Shown here piece by piece: positions 51,115 to 60,079 of a stretch of DNA of 64,000 nt. Under the pieces are notes generated by a model, which was not told the origin of the DNA, ran no database searches, and saw only the letters and a program-made list of their open reading frames with translations. The stretch comes from Micromonospora sp. H61 (lineage in GTDB: Bacteria; Actinomycetota; Actinomycetes; Mycobacteriales; Micromonosporaceae), in the NCBI RefSeq assembly GCF_018070325.1, contig NZ_JAGPXY010000020.1, forward strand, positions 1-64,000, read 5' to 3'. The position numbers were made by a program, and so were the translations under genes. Position 1 is the first letter of the stretch. Each line of letters begins with the position of its first letter.

Positions 51115-52131
51115 TCAGGCGGTCGCCAGGCGGACCATGAACTGGCAGCCGTCGGGGGTGTTGCGCACCTCGACCCGACCGCCGTGCGCCTCCACCAGGC
51201 CATGCACGATGGCCAGGCCGAGCCCTCCGGACGCCCCGCCGTCGCCGGGGCCGGGCGTGCGGGCCGGTTCACCACGGAAGGCGATGTCGAACAGCCGGGG
51301 AAGGTCGGCCGGGGGGATGCCGCCACAGGTGTCGGCTACCGACAGCCAGGCATGGTCGTCCTCCCGGCCGGCTTCGATGCGTACGGTGCCGTCCTCAGGG
51401 GTGTAGCGGACCGCGTTGAGCAGCAGGTTGGCCACGACCCGGGCCAGCTCCGGTTCGCTCGCGGCGACCGTCGGCCACCCCGACTCGCTGGCGATCAACT
51501 TGATCCGGCGAGCGTCGGCCAACGGGATGGTGCTGGCCAGCGCGTCCGAGACCACCTCTCCGAGCGGCACCGCCGTCAGCGACAACCGCAACGCTCCCGC
51601 GTTGATCCGGGACAGCTCGAACAGGTCGTCGACGAGTCGGGTCATCCGGTCCGTCTCCAGTCGGATGCGTCGGTGGTACTCGTCGACAGTGTCCGGATCA
51701 CGAACCACCCGGTCCTCCAGCGCCTCGGCCATGGCTCTCAGCCCGGCGAGCGGGGTCCGCAGGTCGTGGGAGACCCAGGCGACCAGGTCGCGCCGGCCCT
51801 TCTCCAGTTGCCGTTCCCGCTCCCGGGCCTGGTCGCGCCACACCGCGGCGCGGGCCAGTCGCCGACCGAAGTGCCCGCCGACGGCGAGGCTGACCACCGC
51901 TGCCGCCGCGACGGTGATCAGGACCACCTCAAGGTCGTGCGCGGAGAGGAACATCGCCTCCGCGACCGCCATCACCCCGACGGCGACGGCGACCACGGTG
52001 GTGGTGAGCAGCACGTTGAGGTGCACGGTGATCGAGCTGCGTCGAAGCGCGCGCAGCAGCACCGCGCCGGCGAGCCCGATGCCGAGCGCCGCGCCGAGGG
52101 CGAGCGCGAAGATCAGGAGTACGTCACGCAT
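51115..52131 (-). CDS. Sensor histidine kinase (OmpR partner)
   Basis: 338 residues: N-terminal membrane helices (about 4-28, 38-60, 67-90), HisKA with DLVAWVSHDLRTPLAGL (phospho-His122), HATPase_c with NLLLNAVRYTPEDG, DTCGGIPP and GLGLAIVHGLVEAHGG. Very little sits outside the membrane, so an envelope or membrane signal is likely. ATG 52131 overlaps the end of the response regulator gene by eight bases; same operon. Confidence 0.9.
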   Translation of the reverse strand: MRDVLLIFALALGAALGIGLAGAVLLRALRRSSITVHLNVLLTTTVVAVAVGVMAVAEAMFLSAHDLEVVLITVAAAAVVSLAVGGHFGRRLARAAVWRDQARERERQLEKGRRDLVAWVSHDLRTPLAGLRAMAEALEDRVVRDPDTVDEYHRRIRLETDRMTRLVDDLFELSRINAGALRLSLTAVPLGEVVSDALASTIPLADARRIKLIASESGWPTVAASEPELARVVANLLLNAVRYTPEDGTVRIEAGREDDHAWLSVADTCGGIPPADLPRLFDIAFRGEPARTPGPGDGGASGGLGLAIVHGLVEAHGGRVEVRNTPDGCQFMVRLATA

Positions 52132-52819
52132 GGGCCGGCTCGTAGCGGTAGCCGACGCCCCAGACGGTCACGATCCGCTGCGGATCGGCCGGGTTTGCCT
52201 CGATCTTCTCCCGCAGCCGGCGTACGTGCACTGTCACTGTCGAGTGGTCCCCGAAGTTCCAGCCCCAGACCTGTTCAAGGAGTTCGGCCCGGCCGAACAC
52301 CCGGGACGGATGCCGCATGAGGTGGACGAGCAGGTCGAATTCGCGCAGTGTCAGGGCCAGATCCGCACCGGCGAGGCGGGCGGTTCGGGAGGCCGTGTGC
52401 ACCACCAGGTTGCCGTCGGTGAGTGCCTCCGGCCGCTCGGGTGGCGTCGCACCGCCGGCGCGACGGAGCACCGAACGGACCCGCAGCACCAGTTCCCGGG
52501 GTGAGAAGGGCTTGGTCAGGTAGTCGTCCGCGCCGAGTTGCAGCCCGAGGATCCGGTCGGCCTCGTCACCGCGGGCGGTGAGCATGACGATCGGTACGCC
52601 GTCCGGGCGTACCCGCAGTGCCCGGCACACCTCCAGCCCGTTGAGCAGCGGCAGCATCAGGTCGAGCACGACCAGGTGTGGTGCCTCCCGCTCCACGGCA
52701 GCCAGTGCCGCCGCACCGTCCGCCGCGAGGCTGACCTGGAAGCCGTCGTTCTCGAGGTAACGACGGATGACGTCGCTCACTGTCTGATCGTCGTCGACCA
52801 CCAGCACCCGCTGTGTCAC
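52124..52819 (-). CDS. OmpR/PhoB-type response regulator
   Basis: 231 residues: receiver (Asp9-Asp11, phospho-Asp53 in VVLDLMLP, Thr in MLTARGDE, Lys in YLTKPFSP) and a winged-helix DNA-binding domain (LTLREFDLLVHLMRHPSRVF, WNFGDHSTVTVHVRRLREKI, IVTVWGVGYRYE). GTG 52819 with GGGGAAGG close upstream. The upstream region carries direct repeats (52911-52927) also found before two other genes in this block; such repeats are usual OmpR-family sites, so autoregulation and control of the block is inferred. Confidence 0.92.
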   Translation of the reverse strand: MTQRVLVVDDDQTVSDVIRRYLENDGFQVSLAADGAAALAAVEREAPHLVVLDLMLPLLNGLEVCRALRVRPDGVPIVMLTARGDEADRILGLQLGADDYLTKPFSPRELVLRVRSVLRRAGGATPPERPEALTDGNLVVHTASRTARLAGADLALTLREFDLLVHLMRHPSRVFGRAELLEQVWGWNFGDHSTVTVHVRRLREKIEANPADPQRIVTVWGVGYRYEPAHA

Positions 52820-52910
52820 GGACCTTCCCCGTTCCGCCCCGTCAACGTCTCCCCCAGATGTCCATCGGCCCAGCGTAGCCACGTACCAGACTCCGCCCGC
52901 ACCGGCAAAC

Positions 52911-52927
52911 CTTGCGAGGTTCTTACG
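52911..52927 (-). promoter_or_regulatory. Direct-repeat site 1 (candidate response regulator box)
   Basis: On the minus strand CGTAAG-N5-CGCAAG with an 11-base period. It lies between the response regulator (start 52819) and the divergent epimerase (start 52979), whose -10 TACGGT (52966-52971) is seven bases before its ATG. Confidence 0.6.
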
Positions 52928-52978
52928 GCTGCGCGCGAAAACCCGAGCGGGCGTACGCGAGGTCATACGGTGACCGGA

Positions 52979-54058
52979 ATGCGGATCCTTGTCACCGGTG
53001 CGGCCGGGTTCATCGGCTCACACGTCGCCGACCTGCTCACCGACGACGGGCACGAGGTGGTGGCAGTGGACGCGCTCCTGCCCGAGGCGCACGCTGCGAC
53101 GGCGCCGCCGTGGACCGAGCGGCACGACGTGGTGGTCGGTGACGTACGCGACGGCGAGCTGCTGACCCGGCTACTGGCCGGGGTCGACGCGGTCTGCCAT
53201 CAGGCGGCCATGGTCGGCCATGGCATCGACCCGGCCGACGCCCCCCGGTACGCCGCGCACAACGACCTCGGCACCGCCACCCTCCTCGCGGCGATGCACG
53301 CCACCGGCGTACGCCGGTTGGTGCTGGCCAGCTCGATGGTGGTCTACGGCGAGGGCCGCTACCACTGCCCCACCCACGGGATCGTCCGGCCGGCCAACCG
53401 CCGGGTCGTCGACCTGGCCGAGGGCCAGTACGAGCCGACCTGCCCTCGCTGCGACCAGGCGCTCTCCCCCGGTCTCGTGCCCGAGGACGCGCCGCTGGAG
53501 CCGCACAGCACGTACGCCGCCACCAAGCTGGCTCAGGAACACCTCGCCGGTGCCTGGGCCCGGCAGACCGGCGGATCGGTCTGGGCCCTGCGCTACCACA
53601 ACGTCTACGGTCCGCGAATGCCCCGTGACACTCCGTATTCGGGGGTCGCGTCGATCTTCCGGTCGGCCCTGGCCGCCGGACGACCGCCCCGGGTGCTCGA
53701 GGACGGCCGGCAACGGCGCGACTTCGTGCACGTGACCGACGTGGCCACTGCCAACCTGCTGGCCCTCACGACACCGGCACCGGATCCCCTGACCCCGATC
53801 AACGTCTGCTCGGGCGAACCACACACCGTCGGCGAGTTGGCCCACGAGCTGGCGGCGGCGATGGGCGGGCCACCGCCGGTCACGGTCGGGGGCGGACGGG
53901 CGGCGGACGTACGGCACGTCGTGGCGGATCCGGCGCGCGCCGCCCGGGTGCTCGGTTTCACCGCCCGAGTCGGCTTCGCCGCTGGCATCGCCGACTTCAC
54001 CACGGCGGTGATGCGGGACCCGGCATCGGTCACGACACCGTCCACAGTAGGTGGTTGA
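52979..54058 (+). CDS. NAD-dependent epimerase/dehydratase with zinc-ribbon insert
   Basis: 359 residues, extended SDR: ILVTGAAGFIGSHVADLL (NAD), YGEG, STYAATKLAQEHL (catalytic YxxxK), NVYGPRMP. Between residues ~125 and 160 there is an insert HCPTHGIV...TCPRCDQ giving a C-x(n)-CPxC zinc-ribbon-like set that ordinary epimerases lack. Acts on a nucleotide sugar in the cytoplasm. Leaderless: TACGGT seven bases before ATG 52979; GTG 52970 is an alternative. Tail-to-tail overlap of 29 bases with the next gene. Confidence 0.85.
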   Translation: MRILVTGAAGFIGSHVADLLTDDGHEVVAVDALLPEAHAATAPPWTERHDVVVGDVRDGELLTRLLAGVDAVCHQAAMVGHGIDPADAPRYAAHNDLGTATLLAAMHATGVRRLVLASSMVVYGEGRYHCPTHGIVRPANRRVVDLAEGQYEPTCPRCDQALSPGLVPEDAPLEPHSTYAATKLAQEHLAGAWARQTGGSVWALRYHNVYGPRMPRDTPYSGVASIFRSALAAGRPPRVLEDGRQRRDFVHVTDVATANLLALTTPAPDPLTPINVCSGEPHTVGELAHELAAAMGGPPPVTVGGGRAADVRHVVADPARAARVLGFTARVGFAAGIADFTTAVMRDPASVTTPSTVGG

Positions 54059-55394
54059 CGGCGAGAGCCGTGGCGGCCTGGGCGGCCAACCACCACCGTC
54101 GGTGAGAGTGGGGCAGGTGCGCGGTGGCGACCAGCAGCCAGACGGCGAACGGTAGCCAGATCCGCTCGACCTCGGCCTTGCTGAGCCCGGACAGGTCCGC
54201 CGCGAGCACCGCCGCCGTCGCCGCGATGGGCAGCCACACAGTGGGCCCGGCGCTGGCGATCCGCTGCCGGAGGGCCGTCGCGAGCGGCGGGTGCGGTGCT
54301 CGGATCGACACGGCGGCCACCGCCCGCCGCAGCGCCGGCCCGACCACCGGGCCGGCCGAGAGCAGCAGGGCGGCGAGATTCGCCCAGACCCAGTAACCGT
54401 ACGGACGTTCCGCCGCCCAGCCCTGGTAGTAACGACGTGCCACCAGGTGGTAGCCGTCCAGCCACCAGAAGCCGGCGAGGGTGAAGACGGCGACGACGGC
54501 CGCGACCGCCGTCGCCGCGACCAGGAGCACGCCGAGGCGGTCCCGCGCCCGGAGCAACACCACTGTCAACGCGAGCAACCCGACCAGGACGAACCCGTAC
54601 GACAGGTAGAGCGCGAAGCCGAGTAGCAAGCCGCCCAGTACAGCCCCTGGTCGGCCACCCACCGCCAGCAACGCCAGCCCGGCCGCGACCACCGCTGCGA
54701 AGATCCCGTCCGCGGACGCGCCCACCCAGACCGCTCCCGGGAGGAGCACCAGGAACGGCCACACCGCTCTGGCCGCGTCCTCGGCGCCGAGTGCCCGCAA
54801 CGTCACCGGAACCGACACCGACACCGTGGCGCCGAGCAGCACGCAGGCGAGCCCGGCGGCGGTCCCGCCGCCCAGGCCGATCCGCTCCAGCCAGACGAAG
54901 AACAGCAACGCTCCCGGTGGGTGAGCGGCAGCGTGGGTGGACCACGAGTCGGGCTGGAAGTCGAGAATCCGGTCGGCGAAGCCGGACAGCATGATGCCGA
55001 CGTCAGTCACCCGGGGCACCTCGTGCAGGTACTCGGCCTGCACTGTGAGCCGCTCGGTCAACCCCGCGGACCAGCCGTCCACCAGGGCCAGTGACAGCGT
55101 CCAGAGCAGCGAGGCGAGGTAGCCGACCGCCAGCAGTCGCGGCCACGGCGTGTCGGTTCCCCAGCGCACGCCCCGCCAGACGAACAGCGCGGCGACGAGA
55201 AGCGCGGCGGGGGTGCCGGGCCCCAGGTGGGGCTGCCAACTCGCGTAGAGCGGCGCCGCGTCGGCGTGCAGCCGTACGCCCTGGTGGTTGAGCAGGGCGC
55301 CGACGGCGACGGCGACGGCGAGCAGAGCCACCTCGGCGCCGAGGACGATCAGGTCGGCGGACCGGGTTCGTCCCGGCCGGGTCATCATGGTCAT
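54030..55394 (-). CDS. Polytopic membrane protein (GT-C glycosyltransferase-like)
   Basis: 454 residues with about ten membrane helices. WSTHAAAHPPGALLFFVWLERIG and FWWLDGYHLVARRYYQGWA recall polyprenyl-phosphate-dependent GT-C transferases, with the acidic first loop (TDVGIMLSGFADRILDF) in place of the usual DxD. Likely transfers a sugar on the outer membrane face. It overlaps the 3' end of the epimerase and is divergent from the GT2 operon. The family assignment is tentative. Confidence 0.7.
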   Translation of the reverse strand: MTMMTRPGRTRSADLIVLGAEVALLAVAVAVGALLNHQGVRLHADAAPLYASWQPHLGPGTPAALLVAALFVWRGVRWGTDTPWPRLLAVGYLASLLWTLSLALVDGWSAGLTERLTVQAEYLHEVPRVTDVGIMLSGFADRILDFQPDSWSTHAAAHPPGALLFFVWLERIGLGGGTAAGLACVLLGATVSVSVPVTLRALGAEDAARAVWPFLVLLPGAVWVGASADGIFAAVVAAGLALLAVGGRPGAVLGGLLLGFALYLSYGFVLVGLLALTVVLLRARDRLGVLLVAATAVAAVVAVFTLAGFWWLDGYHLVARRYYQGWAAERPYGYWVWANLAALLLSAGPVVGPALRRAVAAVSIRAPHPPLATALRQRIASAGPTVWLPIAATAAVLAADLSGLSKAEVERIWLPFAVWLLVATAHLPHSHRRWWLAAQAATALAVNHLLWTVS

Positions 55395-55477
55395 GGTGAC
55401 GGCCGACGATACGACCTCCCACCAGGCATTCGGCGGCCAGACGGTGAGACGTCAGCGAGTCGTAAGATCCGTTGCCG

Positions 55478-55494
55478 TGTAAGCGATTCGTAAG
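55478..55494 (+). promoter_or_regulatory. Direct-repeat site 2 (candidate response regulator box)
   Basis: TGTAAG-N5-CGTAAG, 11-base period, with a further CGTAAG at 55461. TAGCGT (55529-55534), a -10, follows after 34 bases and lies seven bases before ATG 55542: the GT2 gene is leaderless. Confidence 0.65.
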
Positions 55495-55541
55495 GAGAAA
55501 CCGCGGTCCGGGCGGCCGGTGGCGGGCCTAGCGTCGCCGGT

Positions 55542-56219
55542 ATGCACACAACGATCGACGTGGTGCTGCCGTGTCTGGACGAGGCGGCCGCACTGCCTGC
55601 CGTACTGAGCGGGCTACCGCCCGGCTACCGCGCCATCGTGGTCGACAACGGCTCCACCGACGGTTCGCCGGGCGTCGCGGCCGAGCACGGAGCCCGGATC
55701 GTCCACGAGCCGCGACGCGGGTACGGCGCTGCCGTGCACGCCGGCCTGCTGGCGGCGGAGGCGGATCTGGTCTGCGTGCTCGACGCGGACGGCTCGTTCG
55801 ACCCGGCCGAGTTGCCCAGGCTCTCCTCGGCGGTGCTCGACGGGCGAGCCGATCTCGCCGTGGGGCGGCGTCGGCCGGTCTCGGCGGATGCCTGGCCGTG
55901 GCATGCCCGCGCCGGGAACGCGCTGGTCGCGGCCCTGCTGCGGCGTCGTGGCGTGCCGGTGTACGACATCAGCCCGATCCGGGTGGCCCGCAGGGCGGCG
56001 CTGCTGGGCCTCGGGGTCGACGACCGGGCGTTCGGCTACCCCCTGGAGTTGCTGCTGCGCGCCGCCGGAGCGGGCTGGCGGATCCTCGAACTGGACGTCG
56101 CGTACGCGCCCCGGGCCGCCGGCACCCGCTCGAAGGTCTCCGGGTCGGTCCGGGGCACGCTGCGGGCGACCCGGGACTTCGCCGGAGTGCTGCGCGCCGA
56201 CGCCGGTGGTGGCCGGTGA
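55542..56219 (+). CDS. Glycosyltransferase family 2
   Basis: 225 residues, GT-A fold: DVVLPCLDEAAALPAVL, IVVDNGSTDGSPGVA, VCVLDADGSFDPAEL (DxD-like) and a C-terminal segment RAFGYPLELLLRAAGAGWRI. Cytoplasmic, UDP/GDP-sugar donor expected, possibly forming a polyprenyl-phosphate sugar for the neighbouring membrane protein. First gene of an operon coupled by GTGA overlaps. Leaderless start at 55542. Confidence 0.88.
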   Translation: MHTTIDVVLPCLDEAAALPAVLSGLPPGYRAIVVDNGSTDGSPGVAAEHGARIVHEPRRGYGAAVHAGLLAAEADLVCVLDADGSFDPAELPRLSSAVLDGRADLAVGRRRPVSADAWPWHARAGNALVAALLRRRGVPVYDISPIRVARRAALLGLGVDDRAFGYPLELLLRAAGAGWRILELDVAYAPRAAGTRSKVSGSVRGTLRATRDFAGVLRADAGGGR

Positions 56220-56896
56220 ACGTCCTGCTCCTGGTCGCGAAGGCGCCGGTCCCCGGGCAGGCGAAGACGCGCCTCTGCCCGCCAGCCGATCCCACCCAGG
56301 CGGCCCGGATCGCGGCGGCGTCGCTGCTGGACACCCTCGCGGCGGTGCGCGCCACCGCCTCGACCATTCCCGTGCTGGCCCACACCGGTCGGTTCGCCGA
56401 TGCCGAGTTCGGCGCGGAGTTGACCGCAGCGTTGGCGGGCTGGCACCTGCTTCCGCAGCGCGGCGGCACGTTCGCCGACCGCCTCGCGAACGCCCACGCC
56501 GACACCGCTGCGGCATTTCCCGGCCGACCGGTGCTGCAGATCGGCATGGACACCCCGCAGATCGGGCCGGCAGTGCTCACCGCCGCGCTGGACCGGCTCG
56601 CCGAACACGAGGCGGTGTTCGGGCCGGCGCTGGACGGTGGCTGGTGGGCACTCGGGTTACGCGATCCGAGGTACGCGAGCGCGTTACGCGACGTACCCAT
56701 GTCGACCGACGACACCGGGCGCCGCACCCTCGCCGCGCTGCGCGGGCACGGCGTACAGCCGGCGATCCTGCCCGTGCTGCGCGATGTCGACGACTGGTCG
56801 ACGGCGCTGGCGGTCGCGGCCGGCCTACCCGGCACCCGGTTCGCGGACGCCGTCGCGTCGGTGGGCGGCCATCTGCTGAGCGGACACCCCCGGTGA
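56216..56896 (+). CDS. DUF2064 (TIGR04282-like) nucleotidyl/glycosyltransferase-fold protein
   Basis: 226 residues: NVLLLVAKAPVPGQAKTRL opening, IGMDTPQIGPAVLTAAL and FGPALDGGWWALGLRDP motifs of DUF2064, which share the CofC/GT-A fold. Members occur next to GT2 genes in sugar-transfer clusters; TIGR04282 is linked to arsenosugar formation in some bacteria. GTG 56216 overlaps the GT2 stop (GTGA). Confidence 0.85.
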   Translation: MNVLLLVAKAPVPGQAKTRLCPPADPTQAARIAAASLLDTLAAVRATASTIPVLAHTGRFADAEFGAELTAALAGWHLLPQRGGTFADRLANAHADTAAAFPGRPVLQIGMDTPQIGPAVLTAALDRLAEHEAVFGPALDGGWWALGLRDPRYASALRDVPMSTDDTGRRTLAALRGHGVQPAILPVLRDVDDWSTALAVAAGLPGTRFADAVASVGGHLLSGHPR

Positions 56897-57606
56897 ATCC
56901 GACGATCAGTCTCGACGGTTTCGACGTGGTGCTGGGCAGACTCGGCGGTTGGTCCGCCGACCAGGACGCCCATGGCACGCCGGTCGGCCCGAGGCCGGCG
57001 ACCCAACCCGAGCATTGGCTGGTGCACACCGACGGGCGACGTGACCTGTTGCCGGTACGGCGCTGGCACGGCCCGCCCGAACCGGCAATCGAGTCCGTCG
57101 CCGCACGCTGCACCGGGCCCACGATCGATCTCGGCTGCGGCCCCGGCCGGCTGACCAGGGCACTCGCCCAGCGCGGCCTCGTCGCACTGGGTGTGGACAT
57201 CTCCGCCGAGGCGGTACGTCTGACCCAGGGCCGAGGTGTGGTGGCCCTGCGACGCGACGTCTTCGAACCGCTTCCCGGCGAGGGGAGGTGGGCGCACGCC
57301 CTGCTCATCGACGGCAACATCGGCATCGGCGGCGACCCGGTCCGCCTGCTGCGCCGGTGCGGCACCCTGGTCGCGGCCGACGGAACGCTGGTGGTCGAGG
57401 TGGAACCCCCGGGGGCCGGGCTGTGGCAGGGGCAGGCGTACGTCCTGTCCGGATCGTCCGGCGATCGGGAACTGCGCGGGCCGGCGTTTCGCTGGGCGCG
57501 GGTCGGGGCGGAGGCGGTGGCCCGTGCCGCCGCCGCTGCCGGCCTGCGCGTCGTCGACCGTTTCCGGTTCGGTCCACGCTGGTTCGTCGAGTTGGCACGC
57601 TCATGA
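56893..57606 (+). CDS. Class I SAM-dependent methyltransferase
   Basis: 237 residues with motif I TIDLGCGPGRLTRALAQRG, VALGVDISAEAVRL (motif II), and HALLIDGNIGIGGDPVRLLRR. Acceptor unknown; it sits between the DUF2064 protein and a membrane molybdenum oxidoreductase, so the product of the sugar step may be methylated. GTG 56893 overlaps the upstream stop (GTGA), and its own stop overlaps the next ATG. Confidence 0.85.
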   Translation: MNPTISLDGFDVVLGRLGGWSADQDAHGTPVGPRPATQPEHWLVHTDGRRDLLPVRRWHGPPEPAIESVAARCTGPTIDLGCGPGRLTRALAQRGLVALGVDISAEAVRLTQGRGVVALRRDVFEPLPGEGRWAHALLIDGNIGIGGDPVRLLRRCGTLVAADGTLVVEVEPPGAGLWQGQAYVLSGSSGDRELRGPAFRWARVGAEAVARAAAAAGLRVVDRFRFGPRWFVELARS

Positions 57607-58769
57607 TCCGCCGGCCACGCGTCCCCGCCCCCGAGGACTTCACCGGGCCCTCGCACTCACCGCTGGTCACCGCCCGGCTCGGCCTCTGGCTCGGGGTGGC
57701 GTTCGGGCTGTGTTTCGGCACCGGGTTGCTCAGCCACTACATCCAGCACCCGCCGGGCTGGTTCACCTGGCCGACCCGACCGGTCAACCTGTACCGGGTC
57801 ACCCAGGGCGTTCACGTGCTCTCCGGTGTCGCGGCGATCCCGTTGCTGCTGGCCAAACTGTGGAGCGTCTACCCCCGGCTGTTCGTCCGTCCGCCCCTCC
57901 GTCAGCCGATCCGGTTGTCCGCCCACACCCTCGAACGGATCTCCGTCCTGGTGCTGGTCTGCGGCGCGTTCTTCGAACTGGTCACGGGCCTGTTCAACGT
58001 CGCCCAGTCGTACCCGTGGGGGTTCTTCTTCCCGACGGCGCACTACGCGGTCGCCTGGCTGGTGGTCGGGGCGATGCTGCTGCACGTCGCGGTGAAGCTC
58101 CCGGTGGCCCGCGCGGCGCTGAGCACGCCACTGCGGCGCAGCGGAGCGCTACCGGCCGCGACACCAGGGCCCGACGATCGGGACTCGTCCGAGCGACGCG
58201 CGTTCCTGCGTACCTCGGTGGGCGTCGCCGGCGTCGCCGTGCTGGCCACCGCCGGGGTCACAGTGCCGTGGCTACGTCGGGTGTCACCGCTGGCGTGGCG
58301 TTCCGCGTCCGGGCCGCAGGGCGTACCGATCAACCGTACGGCGGCTGCCGCGCGCATCGTCGTTCCCCCGGACTGGCGACTGGAGATCGTCTGGCCGGGC
58401 GGGCGAGACAGCCTGTCCCTGGCCGACCTGGCGGCCCTGCCGCAACGGACGGCGGAACTGCCGATCGCCTGCGTCGAGGGCTGGAGCGCCTCGGCCCACT
58501 GGACCGGCGTGCCCGTCGTTCAGTTGCTCCGCCGGGCCGGCGCACCGGCCGGCCGACCGGTTCGGGTCACCTCGCTGGAGACCGACGGCCTGTACGCGGC
58601 CAGCACGCTCCCTGCGGCCCATGCCCGCGACCCGCTGACCCTGCTCGCGCTGCGAATCAATGGCGAGCAACTCTCGCCCGACCACGGTTACCCGTGTCGA
58701 CTCATCGCGCCGAGTCGGCCCGGCGTCCTGCAGACCAAGTGGGTGGCCCGGCTGGAGGTGTTGCGGTGA
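57603..58769 (+). CDS. Membrane molybdopterin-dependent oxidoreductase
   Basis: 388 residues: four N-terminal membrane helices (about 23-205) with His pairs at helix ends (SHYIQHPP, GVHVLSG, AHYAVAWLV, LLLHVAVKL), like cytochrome b561, then a Tat-like RRAFLRTSVGVAGVAVLA segment and a sulfite-oxidase-type Mo domain (about 270-388) with the Mo-ligand Cys in PIACVEGWSAS and GYPCRLIAPS. A self-contained membrane redox enzyme, Mo site outside, electrons to or from quinone through the haem part. ATGA overlap with the previous gene. Confidence 0.85.
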   Translation: MIRRPRVPAPEDFTGPSHSPLVTARLGLWLGVAFGLCFGTGLLSHYIQHPPGWFTWPTRPVNLYRVTQGVHVLSGVAAIPLLLAKLWSVYPRLFVRPPLRQPIRLSAHTLERISVLVLVCGAFFELVTGLFNVAQSYPWGFFFPTAHYAVAWLVVGAMLLHVAVKLPVARAALSTPLRRSGALPAATPGPDDRDSSERRAFLRTSVGVAGVAVLATAGVTVPWLRRVSPLAWRSASGPQGVPINRTAAAARIVVPPDWRLEIVWPGGRDSLSLADLAALPQRTAELPIACVEGWSASAHWTGVPVVQLLRRAGAPAGRPVRVTSLETDGLYAASTLPAAHARDPLTLLALRINGEQLSPDHGYPCRLIAPSRPGVLQTKWVARLEVLR

Positions 58770-59191
58770 GAACCGTCCGGCTGCTCCTGTTCGTGGTCGG
58801 TGCCGCGGCCACCGCGTACGGCGGTTGGTTGCTGCTTCCCCAGTTCGGCACCGCCCTGCCATGGCTGATCGGCGGCCCGGTGCTGCACGACGTCCTGGTG
58901 GCACCGCTGGTCGGACTGGCCGGGTTGGCGCTGGGTCGACTGGTGACGAATCGGTTGCGCCGGGCCTGGATCGCCGCGGGTCTGCTGGCCAGCGCCACAT
59001 TGCTGCTGATCGCGGTGCCCCTGCTGTGGCGACCACCCTCGGCGCCTCCGAACCCGGGCCTACCGGACCGCGACTACCCGCTGGGGCTCGCTGTCGGGCT
59101 GGCTGTCGTGTGGGCCGTGATCGTGGTCGTCCTGGTCGTCGCCACCACCGTCGACCGACGCGTCGCGCACCGACGGGCAGACCGTCGCTGA
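58766..59191 (+). CDS. Small polytopic membrane protein
   Basis: 141 residues with four hydrophobic segments (about 5-22, 42-60, 68-88, 105-127). GTG 58766 overlaps the stop of the molybdenum oxidoreductase (GTGA), so it may be an accessory membrane subunit. No recognised family. Confidence 0.75.
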   Translation: MRTVRLLLFVVGAAATAYGGWLLLPQFGTALPWLIGGPVLHDVLVAPLVGLAGLALGRLVTNRLRRAWIAAGLLASATLLLIAVPLLWRPPSAPPNPGLPDRDYPLGLAVGLAVVWAVIVVVLVVATTVDRRVAHRRADRR

Positions 59192-59235
59192 GTCGACCCC
59201 CACCCGTTTTCACTGTTCGCCCAGGAGGGGCACAC

Positions 59236-60075
59236 ATGTCAGCAGGAGACACCAGCACGACCGATCGCCCGCCGGTCGCCGTGATCGGCGGATCGGGGTT
59301 CTACGAGTTCCTCGACGACGTCGCAGAGGTCACCGTCGACACACCGTACGGACCGCCGAGCGACGCGCTGTCCGTCGGGAGTGTCGCCGGGCGGCCGGTG
59401 GTGTTCCTGCCCCGCCACGGACGCCGGCACACCCTCCCCCCACACCGCATCAACTACCGGGCCAACCTGTGGGCGCTGCGCGCACTCGGCGTCCGCCAGG
59501 TGCTCGCACCGGGCGCCGTGGGCGGCCTGCGACCGGATCTGGGCCCGGGGACGCTCGTCGTACCGGACCAACTGGTCGACCGGACCAGCGGCCGGGAGCA
59601 GACCTACTACGACGGGCAGCCCCGCGCGGACGGGAAGCCCTCCCAGGTCGTTCACGTGCCCTTCGCCGACCCCTACTGTCCGGTCGGACGGGCCACTGTC
59701 CTCGACGCCGCCCGATCCGCCGGTTGGCAGCCGGTCGACGGCGGGACGATGGTCGTCATCGAAGGGCCCCGATTCTCCACCCGCGCCGAATCGCGCTGGT
59801 ACGGCCGGGAGGGCTGGTCGGTCGTCGGCATGACCGGCCATCCGGAAGCGGTGTTGGCCCGCGAACTGGCACTGTGTTACACAGCGCTGTCAGTGGTGAC
59901 CGACCTCGACTCGGGCGTCGAGGTTGGCCAGGGCGTGACCCAGCAGGAGGTGTTCACTGTCTTCGCCCGGAACATCGATCGCCTGCGCCTCCTGCTCGGT
60001 GACGCGGTGAAGACGTTGCCGGAGGACCAGGGAGCCTGCCCGTGCGGACTGGCCCTGGCAGATACGGAGCGGTGA
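59236..60075 (+). CDS. mtnP: S-methyl-5'-thioadenosine phosphorylase
   Basis: 279 residues of the PNP/MTAP family: VAVIGGSGFYEFLD, RHGRRHTLPPHRINYRANL, VDRTSGREQTYYDG, GTMVVIEGPRFSTRAES, GMTGHPEAVLAREL. It splits methylthioadenosine into adenine and methylthioribose-1-phosphate in methionine salvage, or acts on methylthioinosine in some actinobacteria. AGGAGGGG precedes ATG 59236, 44 bases after the operon, so it may be read through or separate. Confidence 0.9.
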   Translation: MSAGDTSTTDRPPVAVIGGSGFYEFLDDVAEVTVDTPYGPPSDALSVGSVAGRPVVFLPRHGRRHTLPPHRINYRANLWALRALGVRQVLAPGAVGGLRPDLGPGTLVVPDQLVDRTSGREQTYYDGQPRADGKPSQVVHVPFADPYCPVGRATVLDAARSAGWQPVDGGTMVVIEGPRFSTRAESRWYGREGWSVVGMTGHPEAVLARELALCYTALSVVTDLDSGVEVGQGVTQQEVFTVFARNIDRLRLLLGDAVKTLPEDQGACPCGLALADTER

Positions 60076-60079
60076 GCGT

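Noticed and set aside
51022-52320. Plus-strand open frame opposite the histidine kinase and regulator
   Set aside because: Low-complexity translation; the minus strand encodes a clear two-component pair.
55969-57297. Minus-strand open frame over the GT2/DUF2064/methyltransferase genes
   Set aside because: Arg/Pro/Ser-rich without domains; the plus-strand genes are coupled and motif-bearing.
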